Part shown: one piece after another, positions 39,419 through 47,470 of the stretch | How positions within the stretch are numbered: the stretch's first letter is position 1 | Layout of the letters: each line of letters opens with the position of its first letter | Origin: Sphingomonadaceae bacterium | GTDB lineage: Bacteria > Pseudomonadota > Alphaproteobacteria > Sphingomonadales > Sphingomonadaceae | Assembly: GCA_019239915.1 (NCBI GenBank) | Contig: JAFAZF010000071.1 | Location: 1 to 55,826, forward strand | Direction: 5' to 3' | Length of the DNA stretch: 55,826 bases | Made by a program: the position numbers and the translations under genes | Notes under the pieces: generated by a model | Databases searched by the model: none | Seen by the model: only the letters and a program-made list of their open reading frames with translations | What the model was told of the DNA's origin: nothing

Positions 39419-39600
39419 GTCCCCCGTTCATCCCCTTGCTCGTCTGCCGCTCATTTGGTTCGTCGTGCGCGGCCAATCCGTTCATCTGTCGCACATCTAG
39501 TCTAGCCGTCGCCGAACAAGATGATAGAGTGGAAGGCGGGTCGCGTCTCGAATACGCCTTCCGCACGCACGGACGGCACCAGGCGCAGGGGGTAAGTATC

Positions 39601-42051
39601 ATGGCTGAGGCGTATCGCGTCGCCATCGTCGGATCGGGTCCGGCGGGGCTCAGTGCAGCGGCACGTGCCGCGCAGCTCGGCATCAGCCATGTCCTGCTCG
39701 AGAAGACCGACCATCTTTCTGATACGATTTACAAATATCAGAAGGGCAAGCACGTCATGGCGACGCCGAGCCAGCTCGTGCTGCGCTCGGATTGCGACTT
39801 CGACGCCGGCAAGCGCGAGGCGATCCTCGACGTCTGGAATCGGCAGGCGAGCGAGCAGAAGATCAACGTCCGCTATCATAGCGAGGTCGTGAAGATCGGC
39901 GGAGTCGCGGGCGCGTTCACGATCGCGCTGAAAGGCGGCGCCGAGATCCAGGCCGAGGCGATCGTGCTGGCGATCGGCACGCAAGGCAATCCCAACACGC
40001 TGAGGGTGCCCGGCGTCGAAACCAACACCGTCCAGTATCAGCTCGACGATCCCGGCGAATATGTCGACGAGCATATCACCGTCATCGGCTCGGGCGACGC
40101 CGGCATCGAGAATGCCGTCGGCCTCGCCGCCGATCCCGAACAGCGCAACACCGTCACCATCCTCAACCGCTCGGCCGATTTCAGCCGCGCCAAGGACGCC
40201 AACGTCAAGCTGCTCTTCTCGATGCGCGATGCCGGTCGGCTGACGGTGATGACCGATACGGCACCGAACCTGCTCGAGGAAGGCTTCATCACGCTCGACA
40301 CGCGCGACGGCGTCGCCAAGATCCCCTGCAACCGAGTCATCGCGCGCATGGGCTCGGCCGCGCCGCGCAAGTTCATCGAAGAGTGCGGCATCGAGTTCAC
40401 CAGCCCCGATCGCGAGGCTTTCCCGAAGCTCTCGCCGGTCTTCGAGTCGACCAATGCCGGGATCTTCGTGATCGGCGCGCTCGCGGGCTATCCGCTCATC
40501 AAGCACTGCATGAACCAGGGCTATGACGTCATCGAGTTCATCAACGGCAACCGCACGCTGAAGCCCGCCGACGAACCGATCCTCGAGGGCAAGTTCAAGG
40601 ATCTGCCGGGACGCCGCGGAGTCGAATATTGGCTCGAGTTCCTGCGCGACAACGTGGCGATCCTCGAGGAGCTCTCGCCGCTGCAGATGCGCGAGTTCAT
40701 GCTCGATTCGGATGTGCATGCGGTGCGCAAGGGCGAGGTCGTCTTCGAGCGCAACGCGCCCGGCTCCTCGCTGTTCGGCATCGCCTCGGGCGGCGTCCGC
40801 ATCGAGATCGATCCGCGCGATCCCACCCGCGCCGTGCCGGTGCGCGCCGGCTCGGTGTTCGGCGAGGTCGGGCTGATCTCGGGACGGCGGCGCGGTGCCA
40901 CCGTGCGCGCGAGCGAGGATTCGATCCTCGTCGAGATCCCGCGCAACGCCGCCTTGAAGCTGATGGCGTCGGTACCCGCGGCGAAGCGCGCGCTCGCGCG
41001 CATCTCGGTCGAGCGCCAGCTGCTCCAGATCTTCGGTTCGGGCCTCGGCCCCGGCGATCTCGCCGAGGTCGTCAACTCGTCCGAGATCAAGTCGGTCAAG
41101 GCCGGCGAGACGATCATGAACGAGGGCGAGGAAGGCTACGACATCTACGTGATCCGCACCGGATCGATGATCGTCGAGAAGACTATCGGCGGCAAGCCGG
41201 TGTTCCTCTCGTACCTCCCCGCCGGCTCCTACATCGGCGAAATGGCGCTGATCGAAGGCGGCAAGCGCACCGCCACCGTTCGCGCCGGCATCAAGAGCGA
41301 GGTCATCAAGATTTCGGGCGAGGCGTTCAAGGCACTACTCGCCAAGCGCCCGAACCTGCTCGAGAAGGCGCGCGCCGACATGGCGACGCGGCAGGATCTC
41401 AATGCCTTCATCGAGGCGAAGAAGGACAGCTTCTCGGGCGTCGTCGACATGTACAGTTCGGTCGCGGGCTTCCTCGTCCAGAACGGCATCGGCGAAGCGA
41501 CCGACGTGCTGCTGATCGACGAGAATCTCTGCGTCGGCTGCGACAATTGCGAGAAGGCCTGCGCCGACAGTCATGAAGGACTCTCCCGCCTCGATCGCGA
41601 GGCGGGGCGCACCTATGCGCATCTCCATGTGCCGACCTCGTGCCGGCACTGCGAACATCCGCACTGCATGGCGGATTGCCCGCCGAATGCGATCCATCGC
41701 GGACCCGACGGCGAGGTGTTCATCGACGAGACCTGCATCGGCTGCGGCAACTGTCAGCGCAACTGCCCCTATGGCGTGATCCGCATGGACAAGGTGCCGC
41801 CGAAGAAGCCGAGCCTGCTTTCGTGGATCTTCTTTGGGCGAGGGCCGGGGCCGGGCGAACCCTCCAAGAAATGGAGCTACGCGCACGCCAAGGGCGGCGC
41901 CGAGCAGCCCAAGAAGGCGATCAAGTGCGATATGTGCTCGGGCATCGAAGGCGGCCCGGCTTGCGTCCGTGCCTGTCCGACTGGCGCCGCGATCCGCGTC
42001 GCACCCGAGGCGTTCCTCTCGGTTTCGCGGCTCGAGCGGATCGAGGGCTGA
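39601..42051 (+). CDS. Fusion: FAD/NAD(P) reductase - two cNMP-binding domains - four-cluster ferredoxin
   Basis: An 816-residue cytosolic protein. Residues 1-320 are a thioredoxin-reductase-fold flavoprotein with an FAD loop GSGPAG (11-16) and an NAD(P) loop GSGDAG (163-168) but no CxxC redox pair, as in ferredoxin reductases of this fold. Residues 353-470 and 478-595 are two cyclic-nucleotide-binding domains. Their phosphate cassettes keep Gly-Glu and Arg (FGEVGLISGRRRGATV; IGEMALIEGGKRTATV). Residues 640-800 are a ferredoxin module with sixteen cysteines in four groups (CVGCDNCEKAC, CRHCEHPHCMADC, CIGCGNCQRNC, CDMC...CVRAC), as in HybA/DmsB-type subunits. It probably passes electrons between NAD(P)H and the membrane partner encoded 2 bases downstream, under cAMP or cGMP control. 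The ATG at 39601 has GGGGG upstream. Confidence 0.9.
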   Translation: MAEAYRVAIVGSGPAGLSAAARAAQLGISHVLLEKTDHLSDTIYKYQKGKHVMATPSQLVLRSDCDFDAGKREAILDVWNRQASEQKINVRYHSEVVKIGGVAGAFTIALKGGAEIQAEAIVLAIGTQGNPNTLRVPGVETNTVQYQLDDPGEYVDEHITVIGSGDAGIENAVGLAADPEQRNTVTILNRSADFSRAKDANVKLLFSMRDAGRLTVMTDTAPNLLEEGFITLDTRDGVAKIPCNRVIARMGSAAPRKFIEECGIEFTSPDREAFPKLSPVFESTNAGIFVIGALAGYPLIKHCMNQGYDVIEFINGNRTLKPADEPILEGKFKDLPGRRGVEYWLEFLRDNVAILEELSPLQMREFMLDSDVHAVRKGEVVFERNAPGSSLFGIASGGVRIEIDPRDPTRAVPVRAGSVFGEVGLISGRRRGATVRASEDSILVEIPRNAALKLMASVPAAKRALARISVERQLLQIFGSGLGPGDLAEVVNSSEIKSVKAGETIMNEGEEGYDIYVIRTGSMIVEKTIGGKPVFLSYLPAGSYIGEMALIEGGKRTATVRAGIKSEVIKISGEAFKALLAKRPNLLEKARADMATRQDLNAFIEAKKDSFSGVVDMYSSVAGFLVQNGIGEATDVLLIDENLCVGCDNCEKACADSHEGLSRLDREAGRTYAHLHVPTSCRHCEHPHCMADCPPNAIHRGPDGEVFIDETCIGCGNCQRNCPYGVIRMDKVPPKKPSLLSWIFFGRGPGPGEPSKKWSYAHAKGGAEQPKKAIKCDMCSGIEGGPACVRACPTGAAIRVAPEAFLSVSRLERIEG

Positions 42052-42053
42052 CG

Positions 42054-42932
42054 ATGGCGACGCGTCAGCTCAGCCGGTCGGCGCTTGCCGGCGGCACCAA
42101 CCACGAAGGCTTCCTGCGGCACCGCAATTTTCGCTGGCTCAAGATCGCCGGGGGGCTCTGCCTCGTCTCGATCGTCGCCTATCTGCTGATCGACCAGAAG
42201 CCGCACCCGAACGGCGGCAGCGCCTATGGCTACACGCTCGGCACGATCGGCGCGCTGCTGATCCTGTGGCTGACGATGCTCGGGCTGCGCAAGCGTGCGA
42301 TGACGCGCGGCCGCTGGAGTCTCAAGGCGTGGACCTCGGCGCACGTCTATCTCGGCCTCTCGCTGATCATAGTCGCGACGCTGCACACCGGCTTCCACTT
42401 CGGCTGGAACGTCCACACGCTGGCCTATGTGCTGATGATGATCGTGATCCTCTCCGGCATGTACGGGATCACGGTCTACGCCGCGCTGCCGCGCTTCCTC
42501 TCGAACAATCGCGAAGAGACGACGCAGACGCAGATGCTCGACACGCTGCGCTCGCTCGATCGTCAGCTGCACGATGCCGCGCAGCCGCTCGATGCCGGTG
42601 CCGCCGAGCTGGTGCGCCGCAGTCTCGAAGACAATCCGTTCGGCGGCGGCCTCTGGCAGCGGCTCTCCGGCAACTACCCCAAGTGTCCCACGCGGATCGC
42701 CCAGCTCGAGCTGCGGCGGATGGCGCGCGGGATGCGCTCCTCGGTCGGCGCCGATCCGCTGGAGAAGGTTGACATGCTGCTCGAGCGCAAGGAGTCGGCG
42801 CTCACGCTGATCCGCCAGCATCTGCGCTACAAGGCGCTGCTCGAGGTCTGGCTCTACATCCACATTCCGGTGACGTTCGCGCTGATCGCCGCATTGGCCG
42901 CGCACATCATCAGCGTGTTCTTCTACTGGTAA
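42054..42932 (+). CDS. Membrane b-type cytochrome subunit with two His-x13-His helices
   Basis: A 292-residue integral membrane protein with about five hydrophobic helices (near 30-46, 60-78, 95-112, 120-142 and 265-288) and a cytosolic loop of about 115 residues between the fourth and fifth. His97 and His111 lie 14 apart in one helix, and His270 and His284 lie 14 apart in another. This is the spacing by which cytochrome b of bc1 complexes holds two haems across the membrane. Further histidines are His115 and His121. It would link the cytosolic Fe-S fusion (2-base gap upstream) to the periplasmic decahaem protein (10-base gap downstream). It is too short for, and not clearly homologous to, NrfD or DmsC anchors. 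Confidence 0.8.
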   Translation: MATRQLSRSALAGGTNHEGFLRHRNFRWLKIAGGLCLVSIVAYLLIDQKPHPNGGSAYGYTLGTIGALLILWLTMLGLRKRAMTRGRWSLKAWTSAHVYLGLSLIIVATLHTGFHFGWNVHTLAYVLMMIVILSGMYGITVYAALPRFLSNNREETTQTQMLDTLRSLDRQLHDAAQPLDAGAAELVRRSLEDNPFGGGLWQRLSGNYPKCPTRIAQLELRRMARGMRSSVGADPLEKVDMLLERKESALTLIRQHLRYKALLEVWLYIHIPVTFALIAALAAHIISVFFYW

Positions 42933-42942
42933 GGGGGCGGGC

Positions 42943-44820
42943 ATGAGCTTCATCGTCCGCCAGATCTCGCGCACGGCCGAGGGCCGCGAGATCATCCGTC
43001 CGCGCGAGTTCGATCAGGAGGTGCTGACCGTCGGCCGCGACACCGCGAGCGACATCCACCTCGCCGATCTTGCCGTCACGCTCAACCACGCCACCATCCG
43101 CCAACTCGGGCCCGACCGCATCCGTGTCGCGACCGAGAAGGACCTGCCGTTCACCGTCAACGGCCGCACCACTTCGGCAATGGAGATCCCCGTCGCGGGC
43201 GGCGCTGAGATCCGCTTCGGCAGCCATCGCCTGATGGTCTCGCGCGATCCCGAGGGCGGGGCGGGGCTGATCCGCATCGACGTCGAGCGCGTCGAGGCGC
43301 TGTCCGATGCATCCGAGGCGAAGGACGAAGCCAAGGTTTTCTCGCTCGCCGGCAAGATGCCGAGCAAGCGCGCGGTCGCGTGGGGAACGGTGATCGTCGT
43401 CCTGCTTGTCTTCCTGGCATGGCCGATCCTCACCGCCTTCCAGAGCCAGGGCGTCAAGGATCGCGGTCACGGCTTCCACGCCGACCAGACCTGGACGGCC
43501 GGCCCGCTCAGCCTCGCGCACAAGACGCTCGAGACCAACTGCCAGGCGTGCCACCAGAAGCCGTTCGTCGCGGTGCGCGACGATAGCTGCCTGGCCTGCC
43601 ACGCCGGCGTGCACGATCATGGCGATCCGCGCCGGCTGGCGGTGGCGAAGGCTGCGCCCGCGGGCTTCGACAAGATCGAGATCGCCTTCAAGGGCGCGTT
43701 CAACATTCCCGAGGGCCGCTGCGTCGATTGTCACCTCGAGCATGAGGGCGCGACGCGGATGCCGCCGGCACGGCAGAAATTCTGCGCCGATTGCCACGGC
43801 TCGCTGAGCACGCGTCTGACCGACACCGAGATCAGCGACGCCGCTGACTTCGGCACCGCGCACCCGCAGTTCCGTCCGGCGGTCGCGGTCAACTTCGACG
43901 GGCCGAGCCCGATCATCCGCCGCGTCTCGCTCGATCAGCAGCCCAAGGAAGACAACGGCCTCAAATTCCCGCACGCCATGCATCTCTCGACGACCAACGG
44001 CGTCGCGCAGATGGTGCGGACGATGTCCGGCGAGCAGAATTGGGGCCAGTCGCTCCAGTGCAAGGACTGCCATACGCCCGATGCCAACGGCGCCGGCTTC
44101 CGCCCGGTGACGATGGAGCAGAACTGTCAGATGTGCCACGATCTCGCCTTCGACAAGGTCGACGGCACGATCCGCACCTTGCGCCACGGAGATCCCAGGC
44201 AGGTCGTCGCCGAGCTCCGCTCCTATTACGGATCGCATGGCGTCGCGCGGCCGCCGATCCTCGGCGGCATGGGCCGGCGCATTCCGGGTCAGGGCGCCGC
44301 GGCAACGGCGGCGGCCGACTACTATCTGGCGGTCGGCCATAGCGGCGGCGCGGATGCGGCGATCGCCAAGGTCTTCTCGCCGGGCGGCGCCTGCTACGAC
44401 TGCCACATGATCAATCGCGCGACAAACCCCTACACGCTCAACTTCGAGGTGCACCCGGTTCGGCTGCCGCAGCGCTATTTCAAGCTCGGCTGGTTCGATC
44501 ACCGCGCGCACGAGACCGAGAGCTGCGAGAGCTGCCACTCCGCCAAGAAGTCGAACAGCGCGACCGACGTGATGCTGCCCGGCATTGCCACCTGCCGGAG
44601 CTGCCATGGCGGCGAGAGCGCGCACGTCCAGGTGCCGTCCTCCTGCGCGATGTGCCACGACTATCACCGTGGGGACGGCGCGCCGTTCGCGACGCGCACA
44701 GGGAATGGTTCGACGTCGGGCGGCGAGCCGGTTGCCAACCGTGGCGGCATGAGCGCGACCGGCCGTGCCGATCCAAGTCCTGTGACGCGCGTCACAGGCG
44801 GTAGGCGAGCGGCCGGATAA
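42943..44820 (+). CDS. FHA domain - membrane helix - periplasmic decahaem cytochrome c
   Basis: A 625-residue single-pass protein. An N-terminal FHA domain (about 10-100) has the phosphothreonine-binding pattern VGRDTASDIHLADLAVTLNH with Gly31, Arg32, Ser36 and His49. One membrane helix lies at about 144-166 (GTVIVVLLVFLAWPIL). The rest is periplasmic with ten CxxCH haem sites at residues 200, 216, 260, 281, 373, 396, 484, 528, 551 and 568, plus many extra histidines for bis-His ligation. No N-terminal signal peptide is present; the internal helix must export the haem domain. The FHA part would sense a phosphorylated partner in the cytosol while the haem part carries electrons outward. The C-terminal 60 residues are Gly/Arg-rich and lack haem sites. 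Confidence 0.9.
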   Translation: MSFIVRQISRTAEGREIIRPREFDQEVLTVGRDTASDIHLADLAVTLNHATIRQLGPDRIRVATEKDLPFTVNGRTTSAMEIPVAGGAEIRFGSHRLMVSRDPEGGAGLIRIDVERVEALSDASEAKDEAKVFSLAGKMPSKRAVAWGTVIVVLLVFLAWPILTAFQSQGVKDRGHGFHADQTWTAGPLSLAHKTLETNCQACHQKPFVAVRDDSCLACHAGVHDHGDPRRLAVAKAAPAGFDKIEIAFKGAFNIPEGRCVDCHLEHEGATRMPPARQKFCADCHGSLSTRLTDTEISDAADFGTAHPQFRPAVAVNFDGPSPIIRRVSLDQQPKEDNGLKFPHAMHLSTTNGVAQMVRTMSGEQNWGQSLQCKDCHTPDANGAGFRPVTMEQNCQMCHDLAFDKVDGTIRTLRHGDPRQVVAELRSYYGSHGVARPPILGGMGRRIPGQGAAATAAADYYLAVGHSGGADAAIAKVFSPGGACYDCHMINRATNPYTLNFEVHPVRLPQRYFKLGWFDHRAHETESCESCHSAKKSNSATDVMLPGIATCRSCHGGESAHVQVPSSCAMCHDYHRGDGAPFATRTGNGSTSGGEPVANRGGMSATGRADPSPVTRVTGGRRAAG

Positions 44821-44872
44821 AGCTTGCGGTCGGCCGCCGCCTCAGGAGCGGTCCTCGGGAGCGAAACCACGC

Positions 44873-45724
44873 ATGCTGATCGCGCAGATTACCGATCTTC
44901 ACCTCGGCGCGACGAACGGCGACCCTAGGGAAAGCAATGAATCACGGCTCGATCGGGTGCTCGCGCGGCTGACGTCGATGCGGCCGCGGCCCGATCTGCT
45001 GCTGCTGACCGGCGACCTCACCGAGAATGGCTCGTCCAGCGCCTATGCCGCGCTTGCCGAACGGCTGGCGGCGCTCGATTTCCCCGCCTTGCTCGCGGTC
45101 GGCAATCATGATCGCCGGGCGGCGTTTCGCACCCACTTCCCGCACGTGCCGGTGGATGGCGACTTCATCCACTACGTTCACGATGCCGGCCCGCTGCGCA
45201 TCGTCGTGCTCGACAGTCTCGAAGAGGGGCGACATGGCGGCAGCTTCTGCGATCGGCGTGCGGCGTGGCTGAAGCGGCGCCTCGATGAGGCGCCCGACCG
45301 TCCCACCATCATCGTGCTCCATCATCCGCCGATCGAGAGCGGCATCGGCTGGATGACGATCGCGCCGCACGCGCCGTGGGTAACACGCCTCGACGAGGTT
45401 CTCGCTGGCCGCTCCAACGTCGTGGCGATGCTCTCGGGGCATCTTCATCGCCCGATGGTGTCGAGCTGGGGCGGGACGATCATCGCTGCCTGCCCCTCGA
45501 CCGCACCGCCGCTCGCGCTCGAACTCGCGCCCATCGATCCGGCGCATCCGGACGGTCGGCCGCTCGTCACCGCCGACCCGCCGGCCTATGCGCTGCATCT
45601 TTGGACCGGCACGCGCCTGCTCACCCATTTCGAAACGCTGGGCGAGCATGTCCCGGTCGCGCGCTTCGACGCGCAGATGCAGCCTGTGATCGACTGGCTG
45701 GTCAACCAGCCCGCCGGCGACTGA
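44873..45724 (+). CDS. Class III cyclic-nucleotide phosphodiesterase-like metallophosphoesterase
   Basis: A 283-residue cytosolic enzyme of the CpdA/GpdQ group that hydrolyses cAMP or related phosphodiesters with two metals. The ligands appear in order: ITDLHLG (Asp8, His10), LLTGDLTENG, VGNHDRR, LHHPPIE and SGHLHRPM. It follows the decahaem gene by 52 bases on the same strand with GGGAG before the ATG. Placing a cyclic-nucleotide phosphodiesterase beside a protein with two cyclic-nucleotide-binding domains suggests it ends the signal that gates the redox complex. A glycerophosphodiesterase activity is the main alternative. Confidence 0.85.
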   Translation: MLIAQITDLHLGATNGDPRESNESRLDRVLARLTSMRPRPDLLLLTGDLTENGSSSAYAALAERLAALDFPALLAVGNHDRRAAFRTHFPHVPVDGDFIHYVHDAGPLRIVVLDSLEEGRHGGSFCDRRAAWLKRRLDEAPDRPTIIVLHHPPIESGIGWMTIAPHAPWVTRLDEVLAGRSNVVAMLSGHLHRPMVSSWGGTIIAACPSTAPPLALELAPIDPAHPDGRPLVTADPPAYALHLWTGTRLLTHFETLGEHVPVARFDAQMQPVIDWLVNQPAGD

Positions 45725-45726
45725 CG

Positions 45727-45873
45727 CTAAAGCGCGCGCCGCCCGCTGATCAGGTTGAAGATCGCGACGACGATCGCGATCACCAGCAGGATGTGGATCA
45801 GCCCGCCGGCAACGTGCAGCGCGAAGCCGAGCACCCACAGCAACAGCAGAATTCCGACGATGGTCCAGAGCAT
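45727..45873 (-). CDS. Small lmo0937-like membrane protein
   Basis: A 48-residue protein too short for normal gene callers. It begins MLWTIVGILLLLWVLGF, has a short GGLIH turn and a second helix ILLVIAIVVAIFNLI, and ends SGRRAL. This is the pattern of the small two-helix lmo0937 family found next to stress genes in many bacteria; the function is unknown. AAGGGAAG lies about 6 bases before the ATG. Its stop nearly meets that of the phosphodiesterase gene. Confidence 0.8.
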   Translation of the reverse strand: MLWTIVGILLLLWVLGFALHVAGGLIHILLVIAIVVAIFNLISGRRAL

Positions 45874-45954
45874 CGCATCTTCCCTTTCGCGCCGCATGGG
45901 CGGCTAAGATCAGGAGAACGTGCGTCGCCCGGAGCCCGTTCCGAAACCTCGCGG

Positions 45955-46830
45955 TCAGCGCGCCGGCGTGCTCGCTTCGGCGGTCACGGAACGCGCGAAG
46001 TCGATCATGTCGGCAAGCACCGGCGCCTTGCCGCGGAACGGCCGCGCAACCGCGGTGATGAGGCCGACATGGCCGACATTCGGATAGCGCCGCCGCGCGA
46101 CGCGTACGCCCACGGCGCGGAGATGCGCAGCGAGCGAATCGCTGTTGGCGGGACGAACGGTGGTGTCCTTGTCGCCGGTCGCGAGAAAGGCGGGCGGATC
46201 GCCGGCCTCGACGTAGCCGATCGGCTGGGTCTCGGCCGGGTTCGGCGCGCTGTCAAAGGTCGCGTGCACGATGGGGCCATCGAAGGGAAGGAAGTCATAG
46301 GGTCCGGCGAGGCCGATCAAGCCATGCACGCGGGCGCGGTCGGCACCCAGCCAGCGCGGATCGTAGGCGAGCATCGCCGCATTATAGGCGCCCGCGGAAT
46401 GGCCGGCGAGGATCAGCCTCTGGGGATCGCCGCCATGGGCCGGTGCATGCGCGACGACCCAGCGCACCGCGGCCGCATTGTCTTCCAGGAAGCTCGGGTA
46501 ACGCACGTCCGGCACCAGCCGGTAATCCGGGATCGCGACGAGGAAACCGCGCGCCGCCAGCGCGCGGCCGACGAAGGCGTAGCCGTCCTTTGTCCCCGAA
46601 CTCCACGAGCCGCCATAGATGAAGACTATGACCGGCAGCGAGGCGCCGTTCCGCGCGCTCGGCGCGTAGAGGTCGAGCGCCTGACGCGGATCGTTGCCGA
46701 AACGGGCGTCGCGCAGCACCAGCCCGGCGCCGCTATCCTTGGGAACGAGCGCGTCGAAGGTCTTGAGCGGCGAGCAGGCGGCCGCCAGCATGGCGAGCAG
46801 CGCGCCGACCGCGCGTCGTCCAAATCCCAC
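45955..46830 (-). CDS. Lipoprotein alpha/beta-hydrolase (carboxylesterase)
   Basis: A 291-residue secreted esterase. From the GTG at 46830 (AGGGGG just upstream) it begins with a lipoprotein signal peptide ending LLAMLAAAC, with the cysteine as lipid anchor. The hydrolase core has an oxyanion loop IYGGSWSSG, the nucleophile in LAGHSAGAYN, Asp in ATGDKDTTV and His in NVGHVGL, the complete triad. An open frame extends upstream into the divergent sigma factor gene but lacks a signal peptide and is rejected. It faces the sigma factor gene, so the two may share a regulated promoter region. The substrate is unknown; lipid or acetyl esters are possible. Confidence 0.85.
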   Translation of the reverse strand: MGFGRRAVGALLAMLAAACSPLKTFDALVPKDSGAGLVLRDARFGNDPRQALDLYAPSARNGASLPVIVFIYGGSWSSGTKDGYAFVGRALAARGFLVAIPDYRLVPDVRYPSFLEDNAAAVRWVVAHAPAHGGDPQRLILAGHSAGAYNAAMLAYDPRWLGADRARVHGLIGLAGPYDFLPFDGPIVHATFDSAPNPAETQPIGYVEAGDPPAFLATGDKDTTVRPANSDSLAAHLRAVGVRVARRRYPNVGHVGLITAVARPFRGKAPVLADMIDFARSVTAEASTPAR

Positions 46831-46897
46831 ATCGCCCCCTGTCGCTTGGCAGCCCCGCGAGAAGTTCCTACTGTGCGATTTGGATGAGGGCCGCAAG

Positions 46898-47470
46898 ATG
46901 ATCGACGGGAAGCCGGCGTCTTCGGCGGACATGCCAGCCGACATGCTCGGCGCCTTGCTGCGCCGCGTCGGGCTCGGCGATCGCGCCGCCTTCGAGGCAC
47001 TCTACCGGCGCACCTCCGCGAAACTTTTCGGCGTCTGCCTCCGTATCTTGCCAGGACGGCATGAGGCGGAGGAAGCGTTGCAGGAGGTCTATCTGTCGGT
47101 GTGGAGGCGAGCGGAATCCTACGATCCCGCGCGCGGCACCGCGATGACCTGGCTGATCACCATGGCGCGCAATCGTGCGGTCGATCGGCTGCGCTCCGGT
47201 GGCAAGTTCACGCCCGCGCCGATCGAACTCGCCGATACCGTCGCTGACGGTGCGCCGCTCGCAACCGCGATCATCGAGGAGGGGCAGGATACCGCGCGGC
47301 TCGCCCATTGCGTCGGCACGCTCGAGGCACACGAGGCGGTGCTGATCCGCACCGCTTTCTTCGAGGGCGCGACCTATGCCGAGCTCGCGACGCGCGTCGC
47401 GATGCCGCTCGGCACGATCAAGAGCCGCATCCGCCGCGCGCTTGCCAAGCTGCGCGCCTGCCTCGCATGA
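46898..47470 (+). CDS. ECF-family RNA polymerase sigma factor
   Basis: A 190-residue extracytoplasmic-function sigma factor. Region 2 reads EAEEALQEVYLSVWRRAESY and MTWLITMARNRAVDRLR, with core binding and -10 recognition. Region 4 reads EAVLIRTAFFEGATYAELAT and GTIKSRIRRALAKLR, with -35 recognition. AGGG lies about 8 bases before the ATG. The stop overlaps the anti-sigma start as ATGA. Its neighbours are a lipoprotein esterase and, after the anti-sigma gene, the lipid-modification cluster, which may be its regulon, as an RpoE-type factor controls cfa genes in Rhodobacter. I could not find a shared promoter motif by eye. Confidence 0.93.
   Translation: MIDGKPASSADMPADMLGALLRRVGLGDRAAFEALYRRTSAKLFGVCLRILPGRHEAEEALQEVYLSVWRRAESYDPARGTAMTWLITMARNRAVDRLRSGGKFTPAPIELADTVADGAPLATAIIEEGQDTARLAHCVGTLEAHEAVLIRTAFFEGATYAELATRVAMPLGTIKSRIRRALAKLRACLA

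Noticed and set aside
39436-39600. A 55-codon upstream extension of the reductase fusion
   Set aside because: The flavoprotein fold starts at AEAYRVAIVGSGPAG, and the ATG at 39601 has a G-rich ribosome-binding site.
39419-39600. A CRP or FNR binding site before the redox operon
   Set aside because: No TGTGA-N6-TCACA or TTGAT-N4-ATCAA match is present. Short partial matches such as TGTCGCACA are too weak to claim.
42910-44667. A 585-codon open frame opposite the decahaem cytochrome gene
   Set aside because: The plus-strand product has ten CxxCH motifs and an FHA domain. The reverse frame has none and begins inside an unrelated gene.
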